DNA of 64,000 bases from Stenopsyche tienmushanensis. Taxonomy: Eukaryota > Arthropoda > Insecta > Trichoptera > Stenopsychidae. Under the pieces are notes generated by a model. The model saw nothing but the letters and a program-made list of their open reading frames with translations. It ran no database searches and was not told the DNA's origin. This document shows, in pieces, positions 52,989 through 64,000 of this stretch (its first letter is position 1; each line of letters starts with the position of its first letter). The stretch is from NCBI GenBank assembly GCA_008973525.1, contig WACJ01000327.1, positions 248,001-312,000 of the forward strand, read 5' to 3'. The position numbers were made by a program, and so were the translations under genes.

Positions 52989-55900
52989 TTATTTTTTATG
53001 TAAAATAAAATCCCACGTGTCTTTCCATCTTAATTCTACGAGGTCCGTTTCGCTCAGATCCGTCACTCCATAATTCAGAACTGAGAATTTAACAAACGTC
53101 TGTATAACGTAGCAAAGCCACGTGATTATCATCAATACGAATATAAAAAGAATCCATTTTTTACCCGTTTTCAAAATTAGAAATACGTACAAATGTTCTA
53201 TCATAGCTGCCAACAATAGGGTTTTAAATACAAACGCCGTTAAATAATGGTGAAGAAAAAGCGTCCTTTCCATGAAGAAGTATGGTATAAAATGGAATAA
53301 ATAGCCGGCAACGAATACTTCCCCGGTCGTCAAGAATTGTTCCCAGTTTGAAACGGACAAGTCGTAATATAATCTTCTCCGCCGCACTAGATAAAACGCC
53401 AAGAAGAAAAAGTATAAAAACAGTCCTAACGACGCGGTATACCATATGACTAAATTTCCAATCAAATGTACTTGAGCCTAAAAAATCAAACATTACACAA
53501 TTATTAATTATTTTAACATGTTAAGCCTAAATAAATACAGGGTCTTTCAATAAGGATGCTCAATTGCTTGGTGGCACATATTCGGAAGGTCCAATTTTCG
53601 ATGACTTTGTCGCATAAATCTGCCCGAATTTGCTAGATAATGTTCGTTTTTCTGACTTTGAGGGCGTGAAGTATTTGCGTTTTATTTGCATAGACATGCA
53701 ATTTTAAGATAGCTCCAAAGTAAAAAAAAAGGGGGACGGAACCACCCACACCTGAGCATGTACCCAGGTCGAGTAAAAAACAACCTCATGAAAGCTCGCA
53801 CATCTGACAACGCTAGAATTAGTGTGAAAACTAATTTAACGTCCCCCAAGAGGACCGACTTCTACTCAATCTGATGACCGAGCGCATTGCAAGGCGGCAA
53901 GGCACCGGGACGGGTCACCAGATCTCTGTGCCCCACATCCAATGGCCTATCGACGCGAACCGCGACTTTAATCTCCGCTCCACGGAACCGAAGAACAAAT
54001 AGAGATGGTGTCCATTCAGGGACTCGGACCACCTTTCCTGCCATGCTCGGATGACCGCGCTTGAATCCAGTCCCACTGATAGCGACAGTCCCTTCCGCCA
54101 GCAATATTTTGCCGCACTGATTTGCAGCCTCAGGTCCAATGGTAGTACCCTGTTACCTGTTGTTATCACATATCGTCGGTATCCACATCATCTAGTTTAG
54201 GCCACAAGAATTTGCTTATCATCAATCTGTAGCACTCGCCCTTGATGGTTATGGCAATGCCAGTTGCGCTTTGTAACAATGATGCCGTAAAACCAAAATC
54301 CACACCAAATTATCGGGAAAAGCTTTAGAGAACCATGTTGGAGATGGAAATCGCGCCTTGTCGGAGCCTTTCGAGGTGACGATGGGAGTTAAACAGGGGA
54401 ACGTCCTCTCCCCGATTCTCTTTTATTCATGGAACACACACATTCATGGAACGAAGACATAATATATTTTGCCTTTGTGGAAGACATCGACGTCGTGGTG
54501 AAATCGAGTACAAAAACTTTGGCAGCGATTATGAGAAGATTAAATGAATGACGGTTTCGAGAGTGAATACTGAAGGTTGTATCTCCGTGAACATAACAGT
54601 GTAATTGAAAGGATCCTGGATATCTAGGATCCATCCTTACGGAGGAGAACTTGATGTATAATAAAATATCTGAAATAACCCCCAATATAAGATTAGGCCG
54701 GTAGTGGTTTACGGGGGTGAAACATGGACCATGACCGCTCAGGACGCAATGCACTTCATGAGGTTCGAGAAGAAAATTTTTGCACCTCTCCTCGATGAAA
54801 CTTCCGGTTCTGAAACCATGAGGTCCAATCGCGAGATCATGGACATGTACAGCGAGGTGACTATTACTAGCTTTGTCAGTACCTTACCATCCCCATTGGG
54901 CAGGTCATGTAGCACGGATGCCGTCACACCAAGTCCCCCGAGCTATCCTAGATTTCCAACTGAGTGGCAGTAGACCCGTCGGAAGACCTCGGCTACGCTG
55001 GTCTAGTTAAGTAGAAAAAGATGCCACACATCTGGGCCTGGGCAATTGAAGGGAGGGGGCTCAAGACAGACAAGAATGGTGATCAGTGCCACCATAAGAA
55101 GAAAATCCGCACGAAACTGCGACTTTATCAGCATGCATATGATGCTGATGTGTGGATTGGTATCGTCCCAAATTTAACAATTTTGCTTGTTCACACATTT
55201 ATTCATCCAAAAATGGACCTCGTTGCTATAACTTTTTGGCGAAACGTTTCTTGAACGGAGCACTGAATTTAAGAATAAAATTTGATAACGTGCACATGTT
55301 GTTCAGCGCTATAATCTTTCATGTTGATTTGTCATTCGATACTAAATAATTTGCAATAAGTTTATAGATATATTCGTTTAAGAACATGACCATTATAACG
55401 CAACAAATTTCGAGCATCCCTATTGAAAGATCCTATAATATACACAATTATTACGTTTGAATTTGACGAGACCCAATAAGCAATCCCTCTCGATAACAAC
55501 GGCCATTCCAAAGGTTCACTTGAAAACATATGATTTTGAACATATTCTTGACTTGTAAAAATCATTTTATACTGCAACTCTAAAAACTTTTCCCAAAAGG
55601 AAAGATGAGTAGCCGTCGTCGGAATCATTTCAGCGTGAATTAATTGCCTTTCCCTTTCTCTTTTATCGTCCGCTAAAATACAATTAAATAATATAGAAAT
55701 AAATATATAAATACACGTTAAATTTCCCAAATGCATGAACATACTTTTAGTATATCGATGCTCTTCAACATTCCAAACGGTATCGTCTTGGTTTATGACT
55801 TTATCAGCTACGACTTCATGCTGATTGAAACCCCATTCTGGCAGTTGCCGTCCACTAAACTTTAGAGCAAGACCAGTGTTAACATGTATGAGATGTATCA

Positions 55901-58209
55901 TTGACTGTATGGTACTCCATAGGGCTTCATCGTTATCTCTATTAATAATTTCGACCTTCCACAAATTTTGAGCAGGCATTGAAACATTATAATCAATATA
56001 ACAAGAGACTTCCTACAAAATAAATGCTTATAAACATCGGAATCACATAAATACTTCATAGAAACATTGAAATTAGATGATTAATTGTACCTGACATTGT
56101 GGTGACATAGGTGCAGCTACATCGTGTGAATTAAGGGCTCTGCTCGTTATTCCGTGGACTAATTGAATAACATCGCCATGTTTAATCGGATCGATCGGAT
56201 ACTCAACGACGAGATCGTTCTTTTCTGGTCTTTTAACTATCCACCAATTGTTAACATCTTTAAAGCTATAGCATGTTACTTGTTGTTGATGAGAAGAACC
56301 TCTTTTATCGGCATAACGTATAGGATAAACGTGTGCATGTGAATGAAGCCAACACGTACGACCATGAGTATGTCTAAAATTATGGTTTATTAATGTTGTT
56401 TTATAGCTTTAATAATAAAATCAATTGTTAGAATCTCACCGAAGCGTAATTTGTGATCCGTGCGCGACGTGAATAGGTTGCCCTTGCGTAATACTCGCTA
56501 AGCCACCTTCTAGTGATGCTTGAAATGCACTAGTCATTACACTATCGTGCGGACCAGCTTTCGTTAATAGCGTCAAATGGATTGCAAAAATGGAAATGTA
56601 TACAAGCGTCGGAAACAAAATGATGATGAATGATAACTGAAGGAAATTATATAATAGCGTTCGAATGAGTATCGCATGGTTTCCCAATGACTTCCAAAAT
56701 TGACGTCCAATAATGAAGAAGCCCAAAAAGCAGGAATAGAAACCGGAATATTTAATACTGAAATATAAAATAATATTATTGAGAATTTGTCCGATAATAG
56801 AATAATTTTTGTAAACAAATTTGTTATAAAAAAAATTAATCTCATTTATTAAAATGCCTATTTTCTGGGTATCCCTAATACATTACTATATTTTTTCCAA
56901 GATATTCAGTAGCATTCCTCGACAGTGCTTTGAAAAACACTGAAGCAGCCAAAAGGGTTCATTTCGCATTTTTATAAAATAATATGAAATTAATAGTTTT
57001 ATTTTAAATAGATATATTATAAATAAGACAAACCTCATGCAACAAGTGAGGGACATAGATCCCAAGATAAGCCACAACCATCTTAAAAAACTGTTAGAAC
57101 CTTTCTGATAAAATTTAAATTTAAGAAGACAAAATATTCCAACAAATGCAAAAATCAACAATATGGACTCCATCAGCATAAATCTCGATTGAGTTAAGAG
57201 AGCATTATCTATAAATTAAAAATAAGCAAAATTGAAAATAGAATTATATTATTAATATATTAACAAATATTAATATTGTTGCATTATTTTAAACATACCA
57301 CATATAATAAGAATACCGGCGACTGTTGCAGTCCACTCTGAAAATCCTAATATGAGCATTATTTTATAAGATACTGGAATGAGCAAACTACCACACAATG
57401 CAGGAACGAGCCTCATAGCAAATATTGGAACGGACTCATCATACGGGCTGCCAATTTTATCGAATGTATAGTTCCCTGAATACCCTGCTAAATATGCAGC
57501 ACCCGAGAGCAACTGCTTTCCAAGAGGAGGATGTGAGTCAAAGAAGAAAATCCCTTTCATGTATAATGAAATATAGCGTCCATAATGTAATTCATCAAAA
57601 CTAAAACAAGGAATATATGATAAAAGCATTGTCAAAGTAATCATACATTTAATATATTATATACTACTGCAGAGAGTCAAAACGTATTATTTCAAATGTG
57701 ATTAATCCAATGTATATCATAATCATATGTTGATATTGTTTTATTTCACTCACACAATATTTTTAGGCTCTTGTAATTTATAAAATCTAGTAATTATGCC
57801 AATTAAAAATAAACTTAGGGCCATCACATCAAATTCAATAGCTATGCTAAATTTCTTCTTATAAAATAATTGTTTGTTTATTAAGTCTTCTTCGTAGATA
57901 TCAGTTGCGGAAGCTCCATCGCCCTATAAAATTAAAATAACAATAACGATGTCTGCAAAGATCAAAATGCGAATATTCAACTACTTAATTGGCATGCGGA
58001 AATCATGAAATATGAAATAGGCCGATGACAATTAAAAAGTATCACAATATGTTAATAAAATATTTAAATATATTTTCATCAATAAAACGAACAACTTCTC
58101 TTTCTCCTTTGGTGTCATCGGATTTTTTTGCAGCGTCTGAATCCACGTCCAAGTCGTTTTTCCACTTTTCTTTAACTTTGGAAGATTTCTTCGTCGTAGC
58201 TTTCTCCAT
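52989..58209 (-). CDS. rt: Protein O-mannosyltransferase 1 (rotated abdomen)
   Basis: Nine exons on the minus strand: 58209-58096, 57923-57754, 57600-57299, 57208-57034, 56757-56440, 56373-56091, 56012-55745, 55672-55455, 53477-52989; 778 residues, all phases consistent. POMT1, with POMT2, transfers mannose from dolichol-phosphate mannose to Ser/Thr of proteins such as dystroglycan in the ER membrane. Seen in order are [20 protein letters not shown] (acidic catalytic loop with DE), [51 protein letters not shown], the luminal MIR repeats ([34 protein letters not shown]), and the multi-helix C terminus ending [14 protein letters not shown]. These strings match POMT1 rather than POMT2. The first exon ends at a weak donor (GTTGTT), chosen for frame. 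An upstream in-frame ATG at 58269 is possible; 58209 gives the usual short hydrophilic N terminus. Confidence 0.95.
53735..54180 (-). mobile_element. R1-clade LINE C-terminal fragment
   Basis: On the minus strand the frame of 53915-54169 reads [20 protein letters not shown] and [16 protein letters not shown], then SVERRLKSR. This is the pattern after the reverse-transcriptase domain of R1-type LINEs (GVLPLDLRIQExAxxYxxxRG ... WQxRWxxSxxGR). It is higher in GC than its surroundings and broken by stops. Confidence 0.75.
54330..55080 (+). mobile_element. LINE reverse-transcriptase fragment, copy 2
   Basis: The frames read [17 protein letters not shown] (54375-54425), then [20 protein letters not shown] (degraded YADDIDVVV catalytic box, 54473-54540), and [20 protein letters not shown] (54700-54750). 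The 3' tail matches 47040-47410. The YADD catalytic residues are altered to VEDID. It is in opposite orientation to the R1 fragment beside it. Confidence 0.85.
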
Positions 58210-59117
58210 TTTAATTAAATTAACAAATCGAGCGAACAAAATCACCACAGGAAGATTGCAACAAAACAATCATAAGTTCGACGATTTAATCCCATAAAAG
58301 TCTACGAACATATACGACCCCATTTAACTTTAAAGCCTTCGACCTCGCTAACGGTACTTTCATATGTAGCCACATTCCTTCTTGTGTCACAATTTTGATT
58401 ATAAAACTTTCTTTCAGCAGCCATTAATGAATCGAATCTGTCAAGCTATACGTAGGTGACTTTGCACCACATTCATTATAATCAAAGATTTAATATAATT
58501 AACTTTATCTATATATCCAAACGTTTAATTAAGGTTTTTTATGATTTTTTTAAAAACGGTACCATAATAAATTAAAAACAAATAATTTATGACACATTTT
58601 ATAACATTTATCATATATGCAATATCTTGCTGCTTTAATACATACTAAATAATATTTTTATTACGATTTTAATACAAATGATCCTGTATTTATTTTTATA
58701 AATAAAATAACATGTTTTTAACATATGAAAGTGCAAAAAGATTTTTTTTAAATTTCAACATAATTGTTTAACATTTAAAAATAGTTAAACTTGGAAAAAA
58801 AATGATTTTTAATGTTTCAATAGTTTTTTGTTTTTAATATTATAATTATATATTTTCACCAATATTAAATTTGAGCGTTTTTAAATTTTAATAAACGTTA
58901 ATTGTATCTCATATATATTATAGGTAATGAGAACCTTTTATTCGAAACAATGAAAGCATAATTATTTTGAATTTTATTTATGGTGCAAAGTAATCCAACA
59001 CAATTTAATGAATATTAATCAAGCGACTTTTGTTCACTGGCAATAATAACAGTCGACAAGCTGCGGTGACTATTCAGTATTTTCACCGGTTAGTGTCTTG
59101 GATACTGATCGCTTAAC
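58210..59117. promoter_or_regulatory. Shared upstream region of POMT1 and proteasome beta-2
   Basis: The two genes start 908 bp apart on opposite strands. The middle is extremely AT-rich, with homopolymer runs; the ends near both start codons are more balanced. It must contain both promoters. No specific binding site can be named. Confidence 0.5.
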
Positions 59118-60300
59118 ATGGCCGGCTGTCTTTTGATGAACGATCCAGCTCCTGGCTTCAGCTTCGAAAACTGTCGCAGGTAATTCGTTCTTTGTATTTG
59201 CTTTATGAAATTTCGAAAAACTAAATAACCACAACATCTTAAAGATGACTTCCATTAATCTCAAAAATATTTTTCTATAAATTCATAACTATAGTAATTT
59301 TGTGTATTATTATCATGAATATTAACTTTATGTACTTGATTCCACATATTATCTATTTGTCAAATTTACCATTCTGTCAACTGTACACATGTTTTTATAA
59401 TATGCTTTTTTAATGTGTATTCTTACTAATCCTTTTTTAGAAATGAAGCTATTTCTGCCAGAGGATTTTCAGCTCCCCGAGCTAGAAAAACAGGAACAAC
59501 CATTGTTGGGATAAAGTTTAAAGACGGTATAATACTCGGCGCAGATACAAGAGCAACTGAAGGTTCAATTGTTTCCGATAAGAACTGTGAAAAAATCCAT
59601 TACATTGGAAATAATATGTATTGCTGTGGAGCGGGTACAGCGGCTGATACAGAAATGATCACAAGAAAAATATCAGCCCAAATCAAACTTCTAGAGTATG
59701 AAATGGAAAGAGACATTTCTCCAACCGTAGCAGTTACTCTGCTTAAACGCGAACTGTTTAGACATCAAGGTCATATAGGAGCTGCTCTTATTTTGGGAGG
59801 CGTTGACAAAGTCGGACCTCACATTTATTCAATTGCTCCTCACGGTTCCACTGATAAAGTGCCATATGCAACAATGGGTAATCAATTAACATTTTTAAAC
59901 CGCATTAATTCATAGCGGATTGTTATATAAATTATATTTTACTATTTTAGGTTCTGGATCATTGGCTGCTATGGCCATATTTGAATCCGGCTGGAAAAAA
60001 GATATGTCTCAATTAGATGGAGAGAAACTCATCGTAAAAGCCATCTCTGCTGGTATATTCAACGATTTGGGTTCTGGTTCTAACGTAGATATGTGTGTCG
60101 TCAAAAAAGATGAGGAAGGAAAAGTAAACGTTACCTATCTCCGTAACCACATCAAAAATATCAACCTTAAGGGTAAAAAACAGCAATCTTACAAGTATGC
60201 TGTAGGATCCACAGCATTGCTGAGTTCTGACACGGTACATTTTGAAGTTATTGAAACATCCGTGCGTAAGATTGATGATTCCGAGCGCATGGATACATAA
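59118..60300 (+). CDS. Prosbeta2: Proteasome 20S subunit beta-2 (PSMB7 type)
   Basis: Exons: 59118-59179, 59441-59877, 59951-60300; 282 residues. This is the trypsin-like catalytic subunit of the 20S core. The short first exon encodes [20 protein letters not shown] and the start of a propeptide, removed before Thr40 ([11 protein letters not shown]). Counting from that Thr1, Asp17 (GADTR) and Lys33 (CEKI) of the N-terminal-nucleophile active site are both in place, as is the [13 protein letters not shown] block. The C-terminal arm that wraps the neighbouring beta-3 subunit is present ([20 protein letters not shown]). Length fits the family. AATAAA at about 60465 and 60497 can serve the transcript. 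The constitutive beta-2 subunit fits best. Confidence 0.97.
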
Positions 60301-61988
60301 TCAGTAAATAATCATTTTTTATACTTATCTATATAAGCAAAGTAAATAATACGGAACTAATGCTAATTATCAATTATTGAACATCAATGCTGTTTTCTTA
60401 AGAAAATTCTTTCGATATGATTAAGGTTTATGAGGTACTTGAAAGTATTGTTTATTTAACAGGTAATAAATGAAAATATTGTAATTTCAGTTCTAAAATA
60501 AATCATTTAAAAATTAAAAGATGTGACTCTTTTTTCTAGTTTAATTTTGTGAATATAGCACACCTATTTTTTAAATTTAGTGTTATAATTTCTTAAATTC
60601 ACTTAACACTTAACACATTTCTGTAATTTAACACATTATAGTAATATTTTTTTAAATTTAGTGCCGATTGAATGAATTATATATCCGCATAAAAAAGGAA
60701 TATCTCCCCCGTGATGGTGAACTACAACAAAGATAATAAAACGTAAGTAAAACCATAGAAAGCTCGCATACATCTACTTTCTATTGTCACATAAACATAA
60801 GACCGCTAAAATTAGAAGACAAACTTGTACAACTCGGCTCGCAATCCGACCGCCTAAAGGCTGTTTTGACCACTCCCATACTACAATCTTGACTATGGAG
60901 CCATTTGATCTTATTGATATTAACCTGACTATTTGTATACTGTATAAAAATATCTTGATACAAAAAAATCAACACTTGTATCTTGAATATTTATGGTTTT
61001 AGTTTTAAAATTAATTAATTGAATTAAAATTAATTAAAAATCTTTATTTGTAATCTAAACATTAATTTTACATGTAAATATTTTATTTTAATAATAATGA
61101 TTAACACAGTGTTTTAATTTTTTTAATGAAAATATTATTTTAAAAAATTGAAAAATTACTGAAATAGTTTTTTTTATGATGGAAAAACAAACGAGATGTT
61201 AACCGATATTCGAAAAAAATTTTGCTCCAAATAAGGACCGTCCTAATATATATGCAATATAATAAATATTTCTAAGATTTGTGTGTATATGCTATGAGGG
61301 TATTCGAGCCCCGCTCGCAACCCCTGGAGGGTGCGAGTCCGAGAACGTCCAGTAATTTGGGTGACGGCCAGAAGCAGACGCGGAGCACTCCTAAGATTGC
61401 AAGTCCCACGAGACGGTGAGGGGCCCAAAACGTAACAGTGATTATATTATATAAGTAATTTTAAAAATAATAATGAAATAAAATACATACATACGTACAA
61501 TGGAAATGAAACCATATTGTATCGCTTCACCAACCATCATCCATCAAAGCTATTAAATTATTTTCGTTCTCTTTAAAGCGATTACGTGTTCTTCGAAAAA
61601 TTTTCCTTGCCCTTCTGAAAAATCTTTCGAAGAATCCGCTTTTACATTTCGATGTTGAATTCATCGCGGGGGGATACGAAATGTATTGATATCAGGCCAT
61701 CCCCACTATTCATTTTTGAAAGTTCTATATACATATACGTACCCAAATTACACAAAAAATATTCATGAACTTTTAAAATTAATTATGCAAGACCAAATCA
61801 AGCTTTTTTTTCTTTTTAAAATGTTGTATGATTCACACCTAAAGATACGTGATTATCACGTTTTGCGATAAATGCGACATAGAAGCGACAATTGTTTAAA
61901 TATGCGAATCTATGCTCAACTCACACTTAGGTTGGTACAGTCAACCCTCCTATAGCGTCCACTTCGTTTACGAGGTAACGTAAGGTCA
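60301..61988. other. Intergenic, including an unclassified GC-rich patch
   Basis: Mostly AT-rich. At about 61285-61440 is a GC-rich patch (for example CGAGCCCCGCTCGCAACCCC and GACGGTGAGGGGCCC). It stands out sharply and is followed by A-rich sequence, so it could be the 3' end of a retrotransposon or a SINE. I could not find tRNA-type A and B boxes or a coding frame in it. Confidence 0.45.
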
Positions 61989-62230
61989 ATGTACTTTCCC
62001 GTTTTTCAGCCACTTGCATTTGTGATGATTGCCGAGTACCCGGGTATAATGCTGGAAGCACTCAATGCCTGCCTGACAGAGAAGAAATTTATCAAGAAGC
62101 CGGATAAGGCCACAACGAGACTGCTGTGCATGCTGGACGGTCTTGGGAAGACCTTAGAGACCTTCGACTGCTCCTCAAGAGGATGCAGTCGAACATCGAA
62201 GACGTTGTTGTTAGACAAGAAGTTGTCAGA
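61989..62230 (+). mobile_element. R1-clade LINE N-terminal reverse-transcriptase fragment
   Basis: The frame reads YPGIMLEALNACLTEKKF, then IKKPDKATTRLLCMLDGLGK followed by TLETFDCSS. This matches the early RT block of R1-type LINEs (MLxALNxCLxxGxFPxxWKxAxLVLxxKPGK...RPLCMLDxxGKxLEKL) with internal deletions. It is a relic and may belong to the same family as 53735-54180. Confidence 0.75.
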
Positions 62231-62676
62231 CAGACAGAAGACTAAGGGTTGCTATATTTTCTAAAAAATTTGATTTAAAAAAAAAATCGTTCTAAAGTGG
62301 TTTATAATTTCGATTTTTTCTTGGGAAATGGGAAAATTCAAGACGAGGAAGTAAATATGATTTCATTTAGGAACATAGACTTTATTTATGACTTGAATAT
62401 TTAAAATAGTTTAAAACCTCAAAAAACATGAGTCCGGAATTTAGCTTTTCTCACCTTTTGAATAATTTTTGTGGCCTCATTTCAATGGAGTAAATACCAA
62501 AATTGATGTAACATCGATCAAGATAAAGTTATTAGGGTCTCCATTTACATAATTGGAAAAGGTGTTTATAATTATGTAGCAAATATGCATCATGTTGCTT
62601 GATTTTCCTCCATTTGGAAGTTCTTTGTTAACCTTGTGAAAACAGTAATTCCATGGTTTCATTGTGTATCATATTT
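62231..62676. other. Intergenic, WRNIP1 3' region
   Basis: AT-rich sequence after the WRNIP1 stop on the minus strand. Nothing specific was recognised. Confidence 0.45.
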
Positions 62677-63957
62677 CTACTTGAAGAAATTAATATCTTT
62701 CAATTCGGTTGGCATATACAAAAGGTTTGATTCATCTTTGTGTAGCATATTATAACCTTTTCCATAACCTGCATAAGATTAAATGATTAAAAAAAAATAA
62801 CATCAATTATTTTGAAAGTTTTAAAGAAGACATATTGAATTTTAAAAAATTCAACACGTCTATTCACTAAACAATATTTTTAAAACAAACAATGCGTAGA
62901 ATGCAAAATACCTATATTTTTCATGAGTTTTGTAGGAGCATTTCTCAAGTGGAGTGGAACCGATGGCAATGCACCTTTATATTCAGAAATATTACTTTTA
63001 CATTTCCCAAGAGCAACGTAAACCTCTGTACTTTTAGGTGCTCTAGCCATGTAAACAGCACATTCTGCTAATAAAACATCACATTCTGGCATTCCAATAT
63101 ACTGACAGCCTTGCATACAAGATACGGCTAGGGTCAAAGCATTTGGATCGGCTAATCCTAAAATTTAATTTATTTACAGTGAAATACGATAGGATAAGTT
63201 TACAGTAATATATCAAATGCCTTGTTCTGGCATAAGAATTTCCCTACTTTACTATTATAAAGTTAATTGGGTGCATTTACCGAAGAATGCTTTCACAGCC
63301 ATCAAGATAAAGAGAGTGGGTGCTTTTTAAGGATTGAGCAGTATTCTTCAGAAGACTTTTCTTCTTTTTTAAAGGGGGATGCATTTCAAAGACTGTTGTG
63401 TCATTGGGGTTAATTTAAGGGATTAAAATATGTCTTGGAGTTCAAAAACCTTAATAAATACGAACTCTAAGAATGCTACATATGGCGCATCCACTGAGAT
63501 TTTGTTCATCTTAGTGATAAGCTTGGTCGATTGCTTTTGCAATTGAAAACTTTCATATTTTCAGTTATTTAAGCCTATGTAGTGATCTTTGGGACGGATC
63601 CCCTGTGCAAAAAGATGATCGGATGTACCATCTTACTTTTAACTTCATAACCAATTCATGACATGATTTTCATAGTCGTTGCAATTTACAAATTAGTAAC
63701 AGTTTCAGTAAAATCTTGAAAATTACTAATATCTATTTGTTTTTATGAAAATAAAAAACAAAATTAAACCTACCGATATCTTCTCCGGCAATTCTTATGA
63801 GCCTTCTTGCAATATAAAGTGGATCTTCTCCGCCTTGCAACATTCTTGTTAGCCAATATAAAGCAGCATTATCATCGGAGGCTCTTATTGATTTGTGCAT
63901 TGCAGATATTATATTATAATGCTCTTCCCCTTTTCTATCATATAAAAGGTGCGATCT
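62677..63957 (-). CDS. WRNIP1 ATPase, last three exons (gene continues past right edge)
   Basis: Exons on the minus strand: 63957-63774, 63157-62912, 62768-62677; 173 residues ending in TAG at 62677. WRNIP1 (MgsA/Mgs1/RarA type) is a nuclear AAA+ ATPase acting at stalled replication forks. Visible is the family's C-terminal half: [77 protein letters not shown], and the end GYGKGY, then [13 protein letters not shown]. Phases agree (phase 1 at both introns). The Walker A/B ATPase part and the N-terminal ubiquitin-binding zinc finger would lie beyond base 64000. The final motif near FFK is typical of the family, so the C terminus is complete. Confidence 0.95.
63158..63773. other. WRNIP1 intron, nothing recognised
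   Basis: 616 bp. No repeat or open frame of note. Base composition is somewhat less AT-rich at 63290-63520 than in other introns of the window. Confidence 0.5.
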
Positions 63958-64000
63958 CTGTCAAAAATATTATGATTAAAGTAAAAAACAGATCTAATAA

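Larger units (their letters stand above)
53540..55432 (-). mobile_element. Family H transposon, split by nested LINE insertions
   Basis: The left end (GGGTCTTTCAATAAGGATGC, 53540) and the right end (reversed, GGATCTTTCAATAGGGATGC, 55432) are inverted repeats of about 22 bp. Next to the left end, on the minus strand, a transposase tail reads [20 protein letters not shown], a stop, then [20 protein letters not shown]. The body between is replaced by two LINE fragments of opposite orientation. All of it lies within the last POMT1 intron (53478-55454). Confidence 0.7.

Noticed and set aside
59070..59264. Minus-strand open frame at the start of the proteasome gene
   Set aside because: It overlaps the short first exon of the beta-2 subunit, which is clearly coding on the plus strand.

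Overview
The window looks like nuclear DNA of an insect. It is strongly AT-rich, its genes have GT-AG introns, and the recognisable proteins match animal and insect families (Piezo, RPB2, Ajuba/jub, FAM210, POMT1, proteasome beta-2, WRNIP1). Relics of mariner, pogo, piggyBac, hAT and LINE elements are scattered through it. I could not fix the order of insect from sequence alone. Exon boundaries were read by hand from GT/AG sites, protein-family continuity and reading phase; none is backed by RNA evidence.

Layout: bases 1-4510 hold repeats and transposon relics upstream of the first Piezo exon I can recognise. Bases 4511-33536 (+) are the mechanosensitive channel gene Piezo. I find 48 exons that join in a single open frame of 2,726 residues; only a short N-terminal exon is missing. 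Its long introns carry several transposon relics. Bases 33537-37561 are its 3' region plus LINE, hAT and unclassified repeats. Bases 37562-41086 (-) are an uninterrupted RNA polymerase II RPB2 gene. It stands head to head with the Ajuba-family LIM gene jub (41559-43981, +, 5 exons).

Bases 43982-49802 are a transposon graveyard. Then come a FAM210-type mitochondrial gene (50782-49803, -), a gene-poor stretch with a pogo MITE, and POMT1/rotated abdomen (58209-52989, -, 9 exons). The last POMT1 intron contains nested transposons. POMT1 is head to head with proteasome subunit beta-2 (59118-60300, +, 3 exons). After a LINE-containing gap, the last three exons of WRNIP1 (63957-62677, -) run off the right edge.

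The genes are unrelated housekeeping and signalling genes, as is usual for an animal chromosome; there is no operon, CRISPR array or gene cluster. The most interesting points are a run of phase-compatible, disordered, possibly alternatively spliced exons in Piezo, a cassette exon with a kinase-type site, several small terminal-inverted-repeat elements, and chimeric or nested transposons.
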